Positions 28,993 to 35,830 of a stretch of 35,830 bases of DNA are shown in pieces (within the stretch, counting starts at the first letter, position 1; every line of letters starts with the position of its first letter). The stretch is from Cytophagaceae bacterium SCN 52-12 (GTDB lineage Bacteria > Bacteroidota > Bacteroidia > Cytophagales > Spirosomataceae). Where the stretch lies: assembly GCA_001724175.1 (NCBI GenBank), contig MEDT01000054.1, positions 1 through 35,830 of the forward strand, written 5' to 3'. Below the pieces are notes generated by a model. It was not told where the DNA came from. It searched no databases and worked only from the letters and a program-made list of their open reading frames with translations. A program made the position numbers and the translations under genes.

Positions 28993-29295
28993 TTATCGGA
29001 TCGGATCATGTACGGTCACCAGCTTTGTGCCGTCGGGAAAAGTAGCCTCGACCTGGATGTCATGGATCATTTCGGGAATGCCCTCCATAACATCGTCCCT
29101 TTTCAGGCAGTTTGCACCGGACTGCATGAGCTCTGCAACCGAACGGCCGTCGCGGGCTCCTTCCAGCACATGGCTGCTGATAAGCGCAATCGCCTCGGGG
29201 TAGTTCAGCTTCAGGCCCCGGTCCCTGCGTTTTTGTGCCAGCTCCCCTGCCAGGTGCAGCATCAGCTTTTCTATTTCTCTGGGAGTTAAATGCAT
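28993..29295 (-). CDS. ureA: Urease subunit gamma
   Basis: A 100-residue structural subunit. [40 protein letters not shown] and [29 protein letters not shown] are nearly diagnostic. ATG 29295 is used; the longer start at 29349 would add 18 hydrophobic residues not seen in the family. It is the first gene of the locus, and its upstream region holds a palindrome and a promoter-like pair. Confidence 0.98.
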   Translation of the reverse strand: MHLTPREIEKLMLHLAGELAQKRRDRGLKLNYPEAIALISSHVLEGARDGRSVAELMQSGANCLKRDDVMEGIPEMIHDIQVEATFPDGTKLVTVHDPIR

Positions 29296-29305
29296 CGCTA
29301 ATAAA

Positions 29306-29334
29306 ATTATATTGTGAAAGAAAATACACCACAA
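29306..29334 (-). promoter_or_regulatory. Weak promoter-like pair ahead of ureA
   Basis: On the - strand TTGTGG (29334-29329) and TATAAT (29311-29306) are 17 bases apart, a sigma70-style pair. Bacteroidota promoters normally use TTTG and TAnnTTTG, and this pair ends only ten bases before the ATG at 29295, which leaves almost no leader. I give it little weight. Confidence 0.18.
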
Positions 29335-29343
29335 GCCTGTCCG

Positions 29344-29366
29344 GATCATTCGCGACGCGAATGATC
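29344..29366. promoter_or_regulatory. 23-bp palindrome upstream of ureA, candidate operator
   Basis: GATCATTCGC (29344-29353) and GCGAATGATC (29357-29366) form a perfect 10-bp inverted repeat around the three bases GAC. It begins 48 bp upstream of the ureA ATG, in a region with no gene. Such symmetry suits binding by a dimeric regulator; a hairpin is the other reading. It does not match the NikR pattern (GTATGA and TCATAC arms). Confidence 0.55.
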
Positions 29367-29470
29367 ATGCTGCAGGCCACATCGCCATACGATCGTTCAT
29401 GGCAATCCGACGCATGACCTATACGCAGCCCGCGGACAGTCGAAACCTAAAGATTTGTGAAAACTATCAG

Positions 29471-29495
29471 GACCCGGTCAGGTGACCCGGTCAGG
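29471..29495. repeat. 12-bp direct repeat, period 13
   Basis: GACCCGGTCAGG occurs at 29471-29482 and at 29484-29495, separated by one T. Each copy includes the small palindrome GACCCGGTC. It lies at the 3' end of the small exported-protein gene and may simply be a slippage product. The rest of the gap between this gene and ureA (29367-29470) shows nothing I can name. Confidence 0.6.
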
Positions 29496-29880
29496 CCTTC
29501 GTGTGAGGCACCCGGATCGAGCAGAAGAGAATGTAATAAGGAACAGGAGCGCTATGAGGAGCCCATGTGCGGTCCCTGGTATCCGAATGGGATGCCGAAG
29601 AGGCCTCCATAAACTTTTCCAGGCAAAGCTCCGTCGGCAGGGAAGATTCGGAAAAGGAAGGCTTTTTAAGGCCCTGCACCTCGTCGGCTTCACCGATTAT
29701 CGCCAACCCGGCCGGATCCTGCAGCACATCGGCAGCGCTCACCTGTGCATGGCCGGGCACCCGGGAAGAAGGTTTTATATGACTCTGCTCCGCGCCGAAA
29801 CCAACCTGGTTTCCTTTAGCCAGCCAGTAGCAAAAGGTCAGCAGGAAAATCAGGAGGAGGCGTGTGCTGGATGCGTTCAT
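29491..29880 (-). CDS. Small exported hypothetical protein next to a metal ATPase
   Basis: A protein of about 129 residues when read from ATG 29880. It has a hydrophobic N-terminus that looks like a signal peptide (RLLLIFLLTFCYWLAKG), a polar middle (QDPAGLAIIGEADEVQGLKKP) and a hydrophobic end (PYYILFCSIRVPHTKA). I do not recognise the family. A longer GTG start at 29922 would bury the signal. It is divergent from the Zn/Cd-type ATPase, so a link with metal stress is possible. A long + strand frame covers the same DNA, so the gene is not certain. Confidence 0.5.
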   Translation of the reverse strand: MNASSTRLLLIFLLTFCYWLAKGNQVGFGAEQSHIKPSSRVPGHAQVSAADVLQDPAGLAIIGEADEVQGLKKPSFSESSLPTELCLEKFMEASSASHSDTRDRTWAPHSAPVPYYILFCSIRVPHTKA

Positions 29881-29931
29881 ATGAAGCAGAAAACCCTGGA
29901 TGCCAGCAAAATTACCACTCACCTTTTTTGA

Positions 29932-29948
29932 ATGTTTTCAAAAAACAT
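29932..29948. promoter_or_regulatory. Small palindrome between divergent genes
   Basis: ATGTTTT (29932-29938) and AAAACAT (29942-29948) are perfect inverted arms around CAA. The site lies in the 164-bp gap between the exported-protein gene and the ATPase gene, where a metal-responsive repressor could act on both. It is AT-rich and short, so it may be chance. Confidence 0.3.
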
Positions 29949-30015
29949 GACTATTGTTTAAAAAAACCTGCACAAAAGCCATATCCGGCACGTCAAAAGT
30001 GGGCATATCAATCCG

Positions 30016-30023
30016 TATCTTTG
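30016..30023 (+). promoter_or_regulatory. Bacteroidota-type -7 box of the metal ATPase gene
   Basis: TATCTTTG matches the Bacteroidota -7 consensus TAnnTTTG exactly. A start of transcription a few bases later would leave a short leader before ATG 30045. The expected -33 TTTG about 19-21 bases upstream is not seen, so the promoter may need an activator. Confidence 0.5.
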
Positions 30024-30044
30024 CATGATCGAAAGCAGCCGGAC

Positions 30045-32063
30045 ATGAACCATAAGGAGATTCGTTCCCCCCATACAAAAGACTGTTGCAGCGCCGACAC
30101 GACCCTCCGGGGCAAAGACCAGGCGCCGGCCGGGCATGATCATGACGGACACGATCACGACGGACATGGCCACGCCGCCACAGAGCAGGGGTCATTGGGC
30201 GCTTTCGTTCCTCCGCTCATTTCGCTGGCCATGCTGGTTGCCGCTGTTGTCCTCGACAACTGGATCCCGCAGGCGTGGTTCACAGGCTGGATAAGGGTAG
30301 TTTTTTATGTAGCAGCGTATGCGCCCGTCGGGCTGCCGGTCATTAGAGAAGCAATTGAAAGTATCGTCAAGGGCGATATTTTTTCGGAATTCTTCCTGAT
30401 GTCGATCGCCACCATAGGCGCTTTCTGTATCGGCGAGTACCCGGAAGCAGTGGCCGTTATGCTCTTTTATTCGGTCGGAGAAGCTTTCCAGGGAATGGCA
30501 CTCAGGAGGGCCAGGTCGGATATCAGGTCGCTGCTCGATCAGCGGCCCGACGAAGTTTCGGTACTGGCCGGCAATCAGCCTGTCAGGATAAAGGCCGAGA
30601 CCGCCGAAATAGGACAGGTTATCCAGCTGAAGCCGGGGGAAAAGGTCGGGCTCGACGGTATCCTGCTTTCCGATTCCGCTGCATTCAATACCGCCGCTCT
30701 GACCGGCGAAAGCGTGCCCGATTCCAAATCAAAAGGCGATAAGGTACTGGCCGGGATGATCAATCTTAATACTGTTTCGCTTGTCGAGGTGACCGCCCGT
30801 TATACGGACAGCAAGCTTTCGAAAATACTGGAGCTTACCCAGCATGCTACTGCCCGGAAAGCGCCCACAGAGCTCTTTATCCGGAAATTTGCCAGGGTTT
30901 ACACCCCCGTTGTAGTGCTGCTCGCCGTAATGGTATGCTTTCTGCCGGCTTTATTTACAGACGATTACCAGTTTTCTACCTGGCTGTACCGCGCGCTGGT
31001 ATTCCTCGTCATCTCCTGTCCCTGCGCGCTCGTCATTTCGATTCCCCTGGGCTATTTCGGCGGCATCGGGGCGGCCAGCCGCAATGGTATCCTCGTAAAA
31101 GGGGGTAATTTCCTCGACAAGCTGGCGGAAATACAAAATGTGGTGATGGACAAAACCGGGACCATGACGGAAGGTGTCTTCAATGTACAGGAAGTGGTCT
31201 GGAACGAGGGTTTCAGCGGAGAAGAGCTGCTCCCGCTTGTCAACGCGCTCGAAAGCCACAGCACGCATCCCGTCGCTACCGCCATCCGAAGATACGCCGG
31301 CACGCCGGTCGCCGGTTCGCCGGCTGCCGCCGTTATCTTACGGGATATAGAAGAGATCCCGGGACACGGGCTGAAAGCCAGGGCAGGCGACAAGCTGATC
31401 CTGGCCGGAAATTTCAGGCTGATGGATCTTTATAACATACCCGTGCCGATCGACCCGGAGCAGCTTGTTCATACCGTTACCGCCATCGCTTACGACGGCA
31501 GGTTTGCCGGCTACATCACCATCGCCGACGAAATAAAGAAAGGCGCTGAGTCGGCTATCGCGCAGCTGCATCAGCTGAATGTCAGCACGACCATGCTGAG
31601 CGGCGACAAGTCTGCGGTAGTACGTTTTGTAGCGGATAAGCTGGGGATACAGCATGCTTACGGCGACCTTCTGCCTGAAGATAAGGTCCGTCGCGTAGAA
31701 GAGATCAGATCACGCAACGAAAGCATTGCCTTCGTCGGCGACGGTCTCAACGATGCTCCCGTCATCGCGCTGAGCGACGTCGGGGTCGCCATGGGCGGTT
31801 TGGGGAGCGATGCGACGATAGAAACTGCCGATGTCGTGATACAGGACGATAAGCCCGGTAAGATCCCGATGGCAATACGGATCGGCAAAGAGACCAGGAA
31901 GATCGTGTGGCAGAATATTTCTTTTGCCTTTATCGTCAAGGCACTGGTGCTCATAATGGGAGCCGGGGGACTTGCTACTATGTGGGAGGCGGTTTTTGCA
32001 GACGTCGGGGTCGCCCTGATCGCCATTCTCAACGCAACACGCATACAACAAATGAAGTTTTAA
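30045..32063 (+). CDS. P1B-type heavy-metal-exporting ATPase (Zn/Cd/Pb/Co type)
   Basis: A 672-residue membrane ATPase. The N-terminal tail has DCCSAD and a histidine-aspartate run (GHDHDGHDHDGHGH, residues about 30-43) in place of the usual heavy-metal-associated domain. TGES is the actuator loop. SCPCALV (Cys325-Pro-Cys327) is the metal passage motif, DKTGTMTEG holds the phosphorylated Asp369, SHSTHPVA is the HP motif and GDGLNDAPVIA the hinge. CPC with this ATP-binding domain fits ZntA/CadA-like exporters. I chose ATG 30045, since a -7 box lies 22 bases before it; the longer frame starting at 29862 has no such support. The next gene follows within ten bases. Confidence 0.93.
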   Translation: MNHKEIRSPHTKDCCSADTTLRGKDQAPAGHDHDGHDHDGHGHAATEQGSLGAFVPPLISLAMLVAAVVLDNWIPQAWFTGWIRVVFYVAAYAPVGLPVIREAIESIVKGDIFSEFFLMSIATIGAFCIGEYPEAVAVMLFYSVGEAFQGMALRRARSDIRSLLDQRPDEVSVLAGNQPVRIKAETAEIGQVIQLKPGEKVGLDGILLSDSAAFNTAALTGESVPDSKSKGDKVLAGMINLNTVSLVEVTARYTDSKLSKILELTQHATARKAPTELFIRKFARVYTPVVVLLAVMVCFLPALFTDDYQFSTWLYRALVFLVISCPCALVISIPLGYFGGIGAASRNGILVKGGNFLDKLAEIQNVVMDKTGTMTEGVFNVQEVVWNEGFSGEELLPLVNALESHSTHPVATAIRRYAGTPVAGSPAAAVILRDIEEIPGHGLKARAGDKLILAGNFRLMDLYNIPVPIDPEQLVHTVTAIAYDGRFAGYITIADEIKKGAESAIAQLHQLNVSTTMLSGDKSAVVRFVADKLGIQHAYGDLLPEDKVRRVEEIRSRNESIAFVGDGLNDAPVIALSDVGVAMGGLGSDATIETADVVIQDDKPGKIPMAIRIGKETRKIVWQNISFAFIVKALVLIMGAGGLATMWEAVFADVGVALIAILNATRIQQMKF

Positions 32064-32072
32064 AAAATGCTC

Positions 32073-34088
32073 ATGTCCAACAGACTAATCCGCGAAACCA
32101 GCCCCTACCTGCTTCAGCATGCCCATAACCCGGTGGACTGGTACCCGTGGGGTGAAGAAGCGCTGGAAAAAGCCAGGCTGGAGAAAAAGCCTATCCTGGT
32201 CAGCATAGGGTATTCTGCCTGTCACTGGTGTCATGTGATGGAGAGGGAAAGCTTCGAAAACGAAGCGATTGCAGCGATTATGAACGAGTCGTTCGTCTGC
32301 ATCAAGGTAGACCGGGAAGAACGCCCCGACGTAGACGGCGTCTATATGGATGCTGTCCAGGCGATGGGCGTAAGGGGCGGCTGGCCGCTGAATGTTTTTC
32401 TGATGGAAAATGCCCGGCCTTTTTACGGGCTTACGTACCTGCCCCCGGCAAACTGGGCCCAATTGCTGGAGAACATCCGCCGCGCCTACCGGGACAATTA
32501 TGCAGAGCTGGAAAACTCGGCGACAGGCTTTACGGAAAACCTCAACCAGTCAGAAATACGGAAATACGGGCTTGGAGGAGTAAAAGATACCTTGTCCGTC
32601 GAAGAGCTGGACCTGGTATTCGAAAGGCTGAAGAAGCATTTTGACCATGAAAAAGGCGGGATGGACCGGGCTCCGAAGTTCCCGATGCCTGCTATATATA
32701 AATTCCTGCTCCGTTACTACGATCTTACCCAAAACCCGGAGGCCCTGGCTCACCTGGAACATTCGCTCAACCGGATAGCCGTGGGAGGGATCTACGACCA
32801 TGCGGGGGGCGGTTGGGCCCGGTACTCGGTTGACGACGAATGGTTTATCCCGCATTTCGAAAAAATGCTCTATGATAACGGCCAGCTCCTGAGCGTCTAT
32901 TCGGAAGCATATGCGCTCACACGAAGCCCGCTTTATGAGCAGCGGATCCTGCAGACCATAGGCTGGCTCGAACGCGAAATGCTGTCGCCGGAAGGCGGGT
33001 TCTACGCTGCGCTCGATGCAGACAGCGAAGGCGTCGAAGGGAAATTCTATACCTGGACGTCCTCGGAGCTGAAAAGTATACTGGGTGATGATGATGAGTG
33101 GTTTGCAAAATTGTATGATATTTCGGACGAGGGCAACTGGGAACATGGCCGGAACCATCTCCACCTGACCATGCCGCCTGCTTTAACCGCCCGGGCAAAA
33201 GGGATTGCGATCGATGATTTCGGGGAAAGATACGAGGCGGCGTTAAACAAATTACTGGCAGAACGGGAGAAAAGGATCCGACCCGGCCTCGACGATAAAA
33301 TACTGGCATCCTGGAACGGGCTGCTGCTCCGCGGCCTGGCAGACGCTTACCGGGCAACGGGGGAAGAACATATCAAAGAAATTGCCCTGGCTAACGCCCG
33401 GTTTATCAGCACCAGGCTGGTATCCGGCGGCAGGCTGATGAGAACCTATAAGCAGGAAGCCCGTATTCCCGGGTTCCTGGAAGATTATGCGGCGGTGATT
33501 GACGCTTTCACCACGCTCTACCAGGTTACTTTTGACGAAAAATGGCTGGCTGAGGCGCAGTCGCTCGCAGACTATGTCCTGTCTCATTTCCTGGATGAGA
33601 CGGAAGGCTTTTTCTATTATACGGATGCTGCCGCCGAGCCGCTAATCGCAAAAAAAACGGAGCTGTTCGACAACGTCATCCCCGCTTCCAACTCGATGAT
33701 GGCCTATGCGCTCTACTCGCTGGGGCTGATACTCGACAACAGGCAGTACCTGGACCTTGCGACAGGAATGGCGCAAAAAATGTCGCAGCTTGTAGCCGGC
33801 GATGCACAATGGGTGGCGAACTGGGCTGCCCTGCATTGCCAGCTGGCCTCCCCCACCGCGGAGGTCGTCATGATCGGCCCGGAGGCTGAAAGCTACAGGA
33901 AAGACCTGGATCGCTTTTTTGTCCCCAACAAGGTTGTATTGGGAGCGGAAGCATCTTCTGCCCTGCCGCTGGCCGAAGGTAAAGGGGCTGTTAACGGCAG
34001 GACTACACTGTATGTCTGCTTCAATAAAACCTGCCAGCTCCCGGTTTTTTCAGTGGAAGAGGCGCTGAAACAGATCCAGACCATATAG
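32073..34088 (+). CDS. DUF255 thioredoxin-domain protein (YyaL/SSP411-like)
   Basis: A protein of 671 residues. The N-terminal thioredoxin-like DUF255 domain begins with [25 protein letters not shown] and has the CHWCHVM motif (Cys50, Cys53). The remaining ~480 residues contain (alpha/alpha)6-barrel-like segments such as [32 protein letters not shown], typical of the family and similar to glycan epimerase folds. The role of these widely conserved proteins is not well known. ATG 32073 matches the usual MxNRLI start; the ATG six bases earlier is possible. It follows the ATPase stop by 9 bp. Confidence 0.9.
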   Translation: MSNRLIRETSPYLLQHAHNPVDWYPWGEEALEKARLEKKPILVSIGYSACHWCHVMERESFENEAIAAIMNESFVCIKVDREERPDVDGVYMDAVQAMGVRGGWPLNVFLMENARPFYGLTYLPPANWAQLLENIRRAYRDNYAELENSATGFTENLNQSEIRKYGLGGVKDTLSVEELDLVFERLKKHFDHEKGGMDRAPKFPMPAIYKFLLRYYDLTQNPEALAHLEHSLNRIAVGGIYDHAGGGWARYSVDDEWFIPHFEKMLYDNGQLLSVYSEAYALTRSPLYEQRILQTIGWLEREMLSPEGGFYAALDADSEGVEGKFYTWTSSELKSILGDDDEWFAKLYDISDEGNWEHGRNHLHLTMPPALTARAKGIAIDDFGERYEAALNKLLAEREKRIRPGLDDKILASWNGLLLRGLADAYRATGEEHIKEIALANARFISTRLVSGGRLMRTYKQEARIPGFLEDYAAVIDAFTTLYQVTFDEKWLAEAQSLADYVLSHFLDETEGFFYYTDAAAEPLIAKKTELFDNVIPASNSMMAYALYSLGLILDNRQYLDLATGMAQKMSQLVAGDAQWVANWAALHCQLASPTAEVVMIGPEAESYRKDLDRFFVPNKVVLGAEASSALPLAEGKGAVNGRTTLYVCFNKTCQLPVFSVEEALKQIQTI

Positions 34089-34116
34089 TAGAAGTTTTAA
34101 TCGCAAAAGGTACAGT

Positions 34117-34147
34117 TTTGACCACGGAGACACAGAGAGCACAGAAC
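34117..34147. repeat. ACCACGGAGACACAGAG-type intergenic motif
   Basis: The stretch from about 34117 to 34147 contains ACCACGGAGACACAGAGAG followed by CACAGAA. From memory, very similar ACCACAGAGACACAGAG strings occur between genes in many unrelated bacteria; I cannot verify that here. It lies 29 bp behind the DUF255 gene and directly before a large inverted repeat. Confidence 0.4.
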
Positions 34148-34154
34148 TGTGGAG

Positions 34155-34230
34155 GAATTGAGAATTGAAAGTTGAGAGTTGAAAGTTCTCAATTTTCAAC
34201 TTTCAATTCTCAACTCTCAACTCTCAATTC
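34155..34230. repeat. 76-bp near-perfect inverted repeat between convergent genes
   Basis: The left arm (34155-34185) and right arm (34200-34230) are each 31 bases and pair at 28 of 31 positions around a 14-base loop. Both arms are made of a short TTGARARTTGAAAG-like word used repeatedly. The position between the ends of two convergent genes suits a bidirectional terminator, and the built-in word repeat also suits an interspersed element. Confidence 0.75.
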
Positions 34231-34250
34231 CCGGTCCTTTCGTTTCCGGT

Positions 34251-35830
34251 TTACTTGCTGAGCTTCTTGATCCCGGTTGGCAGCGATTCCAGGAAAGCCA
34301 TCAGACTGGCCATCTCCTGCTTGTCCAGCAGCTCCTCCAGACCCGGCGGCATCATCGATACATTGTGCGCCTCGATCGACTTCACTTCCGAGCGGTTGAT
34401 CCGCAGGCCAGGACCAGGGCCCGGCGCAAGGACCAGGTAGTCGGCCGTCTGCTCCTTGATAATCCCCATAAAAGTCCCTGATGCCGTTACCACGTTCACC
34501 GTCTCATGCTCACGGGCAAAGCTCGAGCTGGGAAAAACGATCGCTTCCAGGATATCAGGCCGCGAACGGATATCGCCGATGTTGGTCAGGTCAGGACCGA
34601 AAGCGTTGCCCTCCGGCCCGATCGCATGGCAGGCTGAGCAGGAGGCCTTGCCGAAAAACAAAGTTCTCCCTTCCGATACATCCCCACCCGTTAATTCCCT
34701 ATCGAGCCGGGCAAGTTTCTCCTGCCGGGCCGCATGCAGCTGACGGATCTTTGCCGATACAGGCACGGCTTTGTCCCGCACGCTTGCCGGGTATGCCGAA
34801 AGGATCCGTTCCAGGTCCTGCTCAGGGATATTGGTCAGCCGGTCGGAGACCTGAAGAAGGGAGCTCACCAGGCTGCTCCCGACCCTTTCGGATGTCCCGT
34901 GATTGAATACTTCCAATATCCCCGGCATCAGGAACGGGTCGGCTTCAGGAAGCTGCTTCTCTGCAATTGACATCAATTGAGATTCGGTCAGCTTCAGGTT
35001 CACCAGCACATGGGCGGCTGCCTGTCTCACCGGCGCCTCCTGCCCCTTTCCTAAAAGAGCCTCCAGAAGTGCGAAGTCTTCATTGCTGATCTCCGGTACC
35101 GTGACCGTCCGGGCCGCAAGGGCCTTCAGCCGCAGGGCAGCAGCAGACGCCTTGTCCCTAAAGATCGACAGCAGCTCTGTGTCCATCCCTTTCACCCGTC
35201 GTGACTGCACCAGGTTCAGCACTTCTGATACAATTTGGCCCTCGCCTGAGCTCAGCAGCACCTTCAGCTGGCCTGCCCAGCTGGACGGCAGCTGCCGCAC
35301 ATCGCAGCGGCCTATGACCGAAAGGAACAGCAAACGGCTCTCCGCGGTCGCGGTTTTGTTGCTCAATTGCGATGTCACAAAGTTCTGTAAGGCTTCATTC
35401 TGGCAGAAGGTAACCATCAGGTCCCGCAGCGCCAGCAGCTCTTCTTCCGTCTGCCCCGGCCGCGCCAGCTGCTTTTCCAGGAATTCCACTACGATATCCG
35501 TCCATTCAGGCCGGTGGGTAGCCACCCAGATGCCCGCAGCCCGCAGCTCAGGATGAGCGCTGGCCAGGAAGGGCTTCAGGTGTTCTTTCTGTAGCGGGGA
35601 ATTATCCATCTGGTCCAGCGCCGTCAGGGCTGCCTTACGGATCCTATCCGACGGGTCTTTCAGCGCCGCCAGCAGCGGTTCGGGTTTGCCCAGCCCGATC
35701 AGCGTATGGATCACCGCATGCGCTACAAAACGGTCGTCTGTCCGGGATACCGCCTTCAGCAGCGAAGGGATCCCCGAAGCATCCCCTATCTGCCCAAGCG
35801 CCGTAGCTGCCTGGCGGCTCACCTGGGGAA
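34251..35830 (-). CDS. HEAT-repeat/cytochrome c protein, partial (membrane-bound dehydrogenase type)
   Basis: The C-terminal ~525 residues of a larger protein whose start lies beyond the right edge; the GTG at 35822 is internal. The visible N-terminal ~380 residues are HEAT-like helical pairs (ATALGQIGDASGIPSLLKAV, IRKAALTALDQM). Near the end, a c-type haem motif CSACH precedes GPEGNAFGPDLTNIGDI. The last 100 residues include SSSFAREHETVNVVTASGTFMGIIKEQTADYLVL and MMPPGLEELLDKQEMASLMAFLESL, with Met as possible sixth haem ligand. This layout is common in Planctomycetes/Bacteroidota proteins annotated as putative membrane-bound dehydrogenase/haem-binding domain, probably acting in the periplasm. 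The catalytic N-terminal part is not visible. Confidence 0.85.
   Translation of the reverse strand, partial: PQVSRQAATALGQIGDASGIPSLLKAVSRTDDRFVAHAVIHTLIGLGKPEPLLAALKDPSDRIRKAALTALDQMDNSPLQKEHLKPFLASAHPELRAAGIWVATHRPEWTDIVVEFLEKQLARPGQTEEELLALRDLMVTFCQNEALQNFVTSQLSNKTATAESRLLFLSVIGRCDVRQLPSSWAGQLKVLLSSGEGQIVSEVLNLVQSRRVKGMDTELLSIFRDKASAAALRLKALAARTVTVPEISNEDFALLEALLGKGQEAPVRQAAAHVLVNLKLTESQLMSIAEKQLPEADPFLMPGILEVFNHGTSERVGSSLVSSLLQVSDRLTNIPEQDLERILSAYPASVRDKAVPVSAKIRQLHAARQEKLARLDRELTGGDVSEGRTLFFGKASCSACHAIGPEGNAFGPDLTNIGDIRSRPDILEAIVFPSSSFAREHETVNVVTASGTFMGIIKEQTADYLVLAPGPGPGLRINRSEVKSIEAHNVSMMPPGLEELLDKQEMASLMAFLESLPTGIKKLSK

Noticed and set aside
29482-29931. 149-codon + strand frame opposite the small exported protein
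   Set aside because: Arg/Gly-rich shadow with no signal, motif or start context; the - strand reading has a signal peptide.
29862-30044. N-terminal extension of the metal ATPase
   Set aside because: A -7 box and a good ATG at 30045 lie inside it, and the added 61 residues look random and not like an HMA domain.

Overview
The window looks like a chromosomal segment of a fairly GC-rich member of the Bacteroidota. The evidence is a SusD/RagB lipoprotein next to secreted glycoside hydrolases, a TonB-dependent receptor, a DUF5686/carboxypeptidase-regulatory-like outer-membrane protein, a bacterial serine-palmitoyltransferase (sphingolipid) operon, and a match to the Bacteroidota -7 element TAnnTTTG ahead of a metal ATPase. 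I cannot name the genus. I see no tRNA, rRNA, CRISPR array, transposase or phage gene.

Layout. (1) Positions 1-5417, + strand: the end of a polysaccharide-utilisation-type locus, with a partial SusD-like protein, a GH42/beta-galactosidase-like secreted protein and a DUF6259-type glycosidase-like protein whose last ~95 codons are in another frame. (2) 5431-9351, - strand: a single 1306-residue DUF4011/superfamily-1 helicase with a Vsr-like C-terminal tail, possibly a defence-type protein. (3) 9672-17417, + strand: a tight operon for sphingolipid synthesis and envelope placement: CDP-alcohol phosphotransferase, serine palmitoyltransferase, a GNAT-like acyltransferase (candidate bacterial ceramide synthase), an extended SDR (candidate ceramide reductase), a large DUF5686 outer-membrane protein and an LPG-synthase/flippase-like membrane protein. 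A group II truncated haemoglobin follows at 17444. (4) 17869-19543, - strand: an SDR oxidoreductase and an AraC-type regulator. (5) 19614-29295, - strand: a complete urease locus transcribed ureA-ureB-ureC-(outer-membrane barrel)-ureE-ureF-ureG-ureD-(UreH/NiCoT-like permease)-(urea transporter)-(TonB-dependent receptor). It would cover urea entry, nickel entry, apoenzyme and metallochaperones. Neighbouring genes overlap or nearly touch, except for a 298-bp stretch before ureG that is filled by a 101-bp tandem repeat. (6) 29491-34088: an unrecognised small exported protein (- strand), a CPx-type Zn/Cd/Co ATPase and a DUF255 thioredoxin-domain protein (+ strand). (7) 34251-35830, - strand: a partial HEAT-repeat/cytochrome c protein running off the end.

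Stretches of structured non-coding DNA lie in the gaps: hairpins at 3000-3082, a hairpin touching both stop codons of a convergent pair at 5416-5439, the 101-bp tandem repeat at 24751-24952, a 23-bp palindrome upstream of ureA, and a 76-bp near-perfect inverted repeat at 34155-34230.

The best candidates for something new are the sphingolipid operon with its DUF5686 and flippase-like partners, the unusual urease locus with three extra membrane genes and an internal repeat duplicating the ureG leader, and the stand-alone helicase-nuclease protein. All functional calls rest on reading motifs by eye, without database searches.
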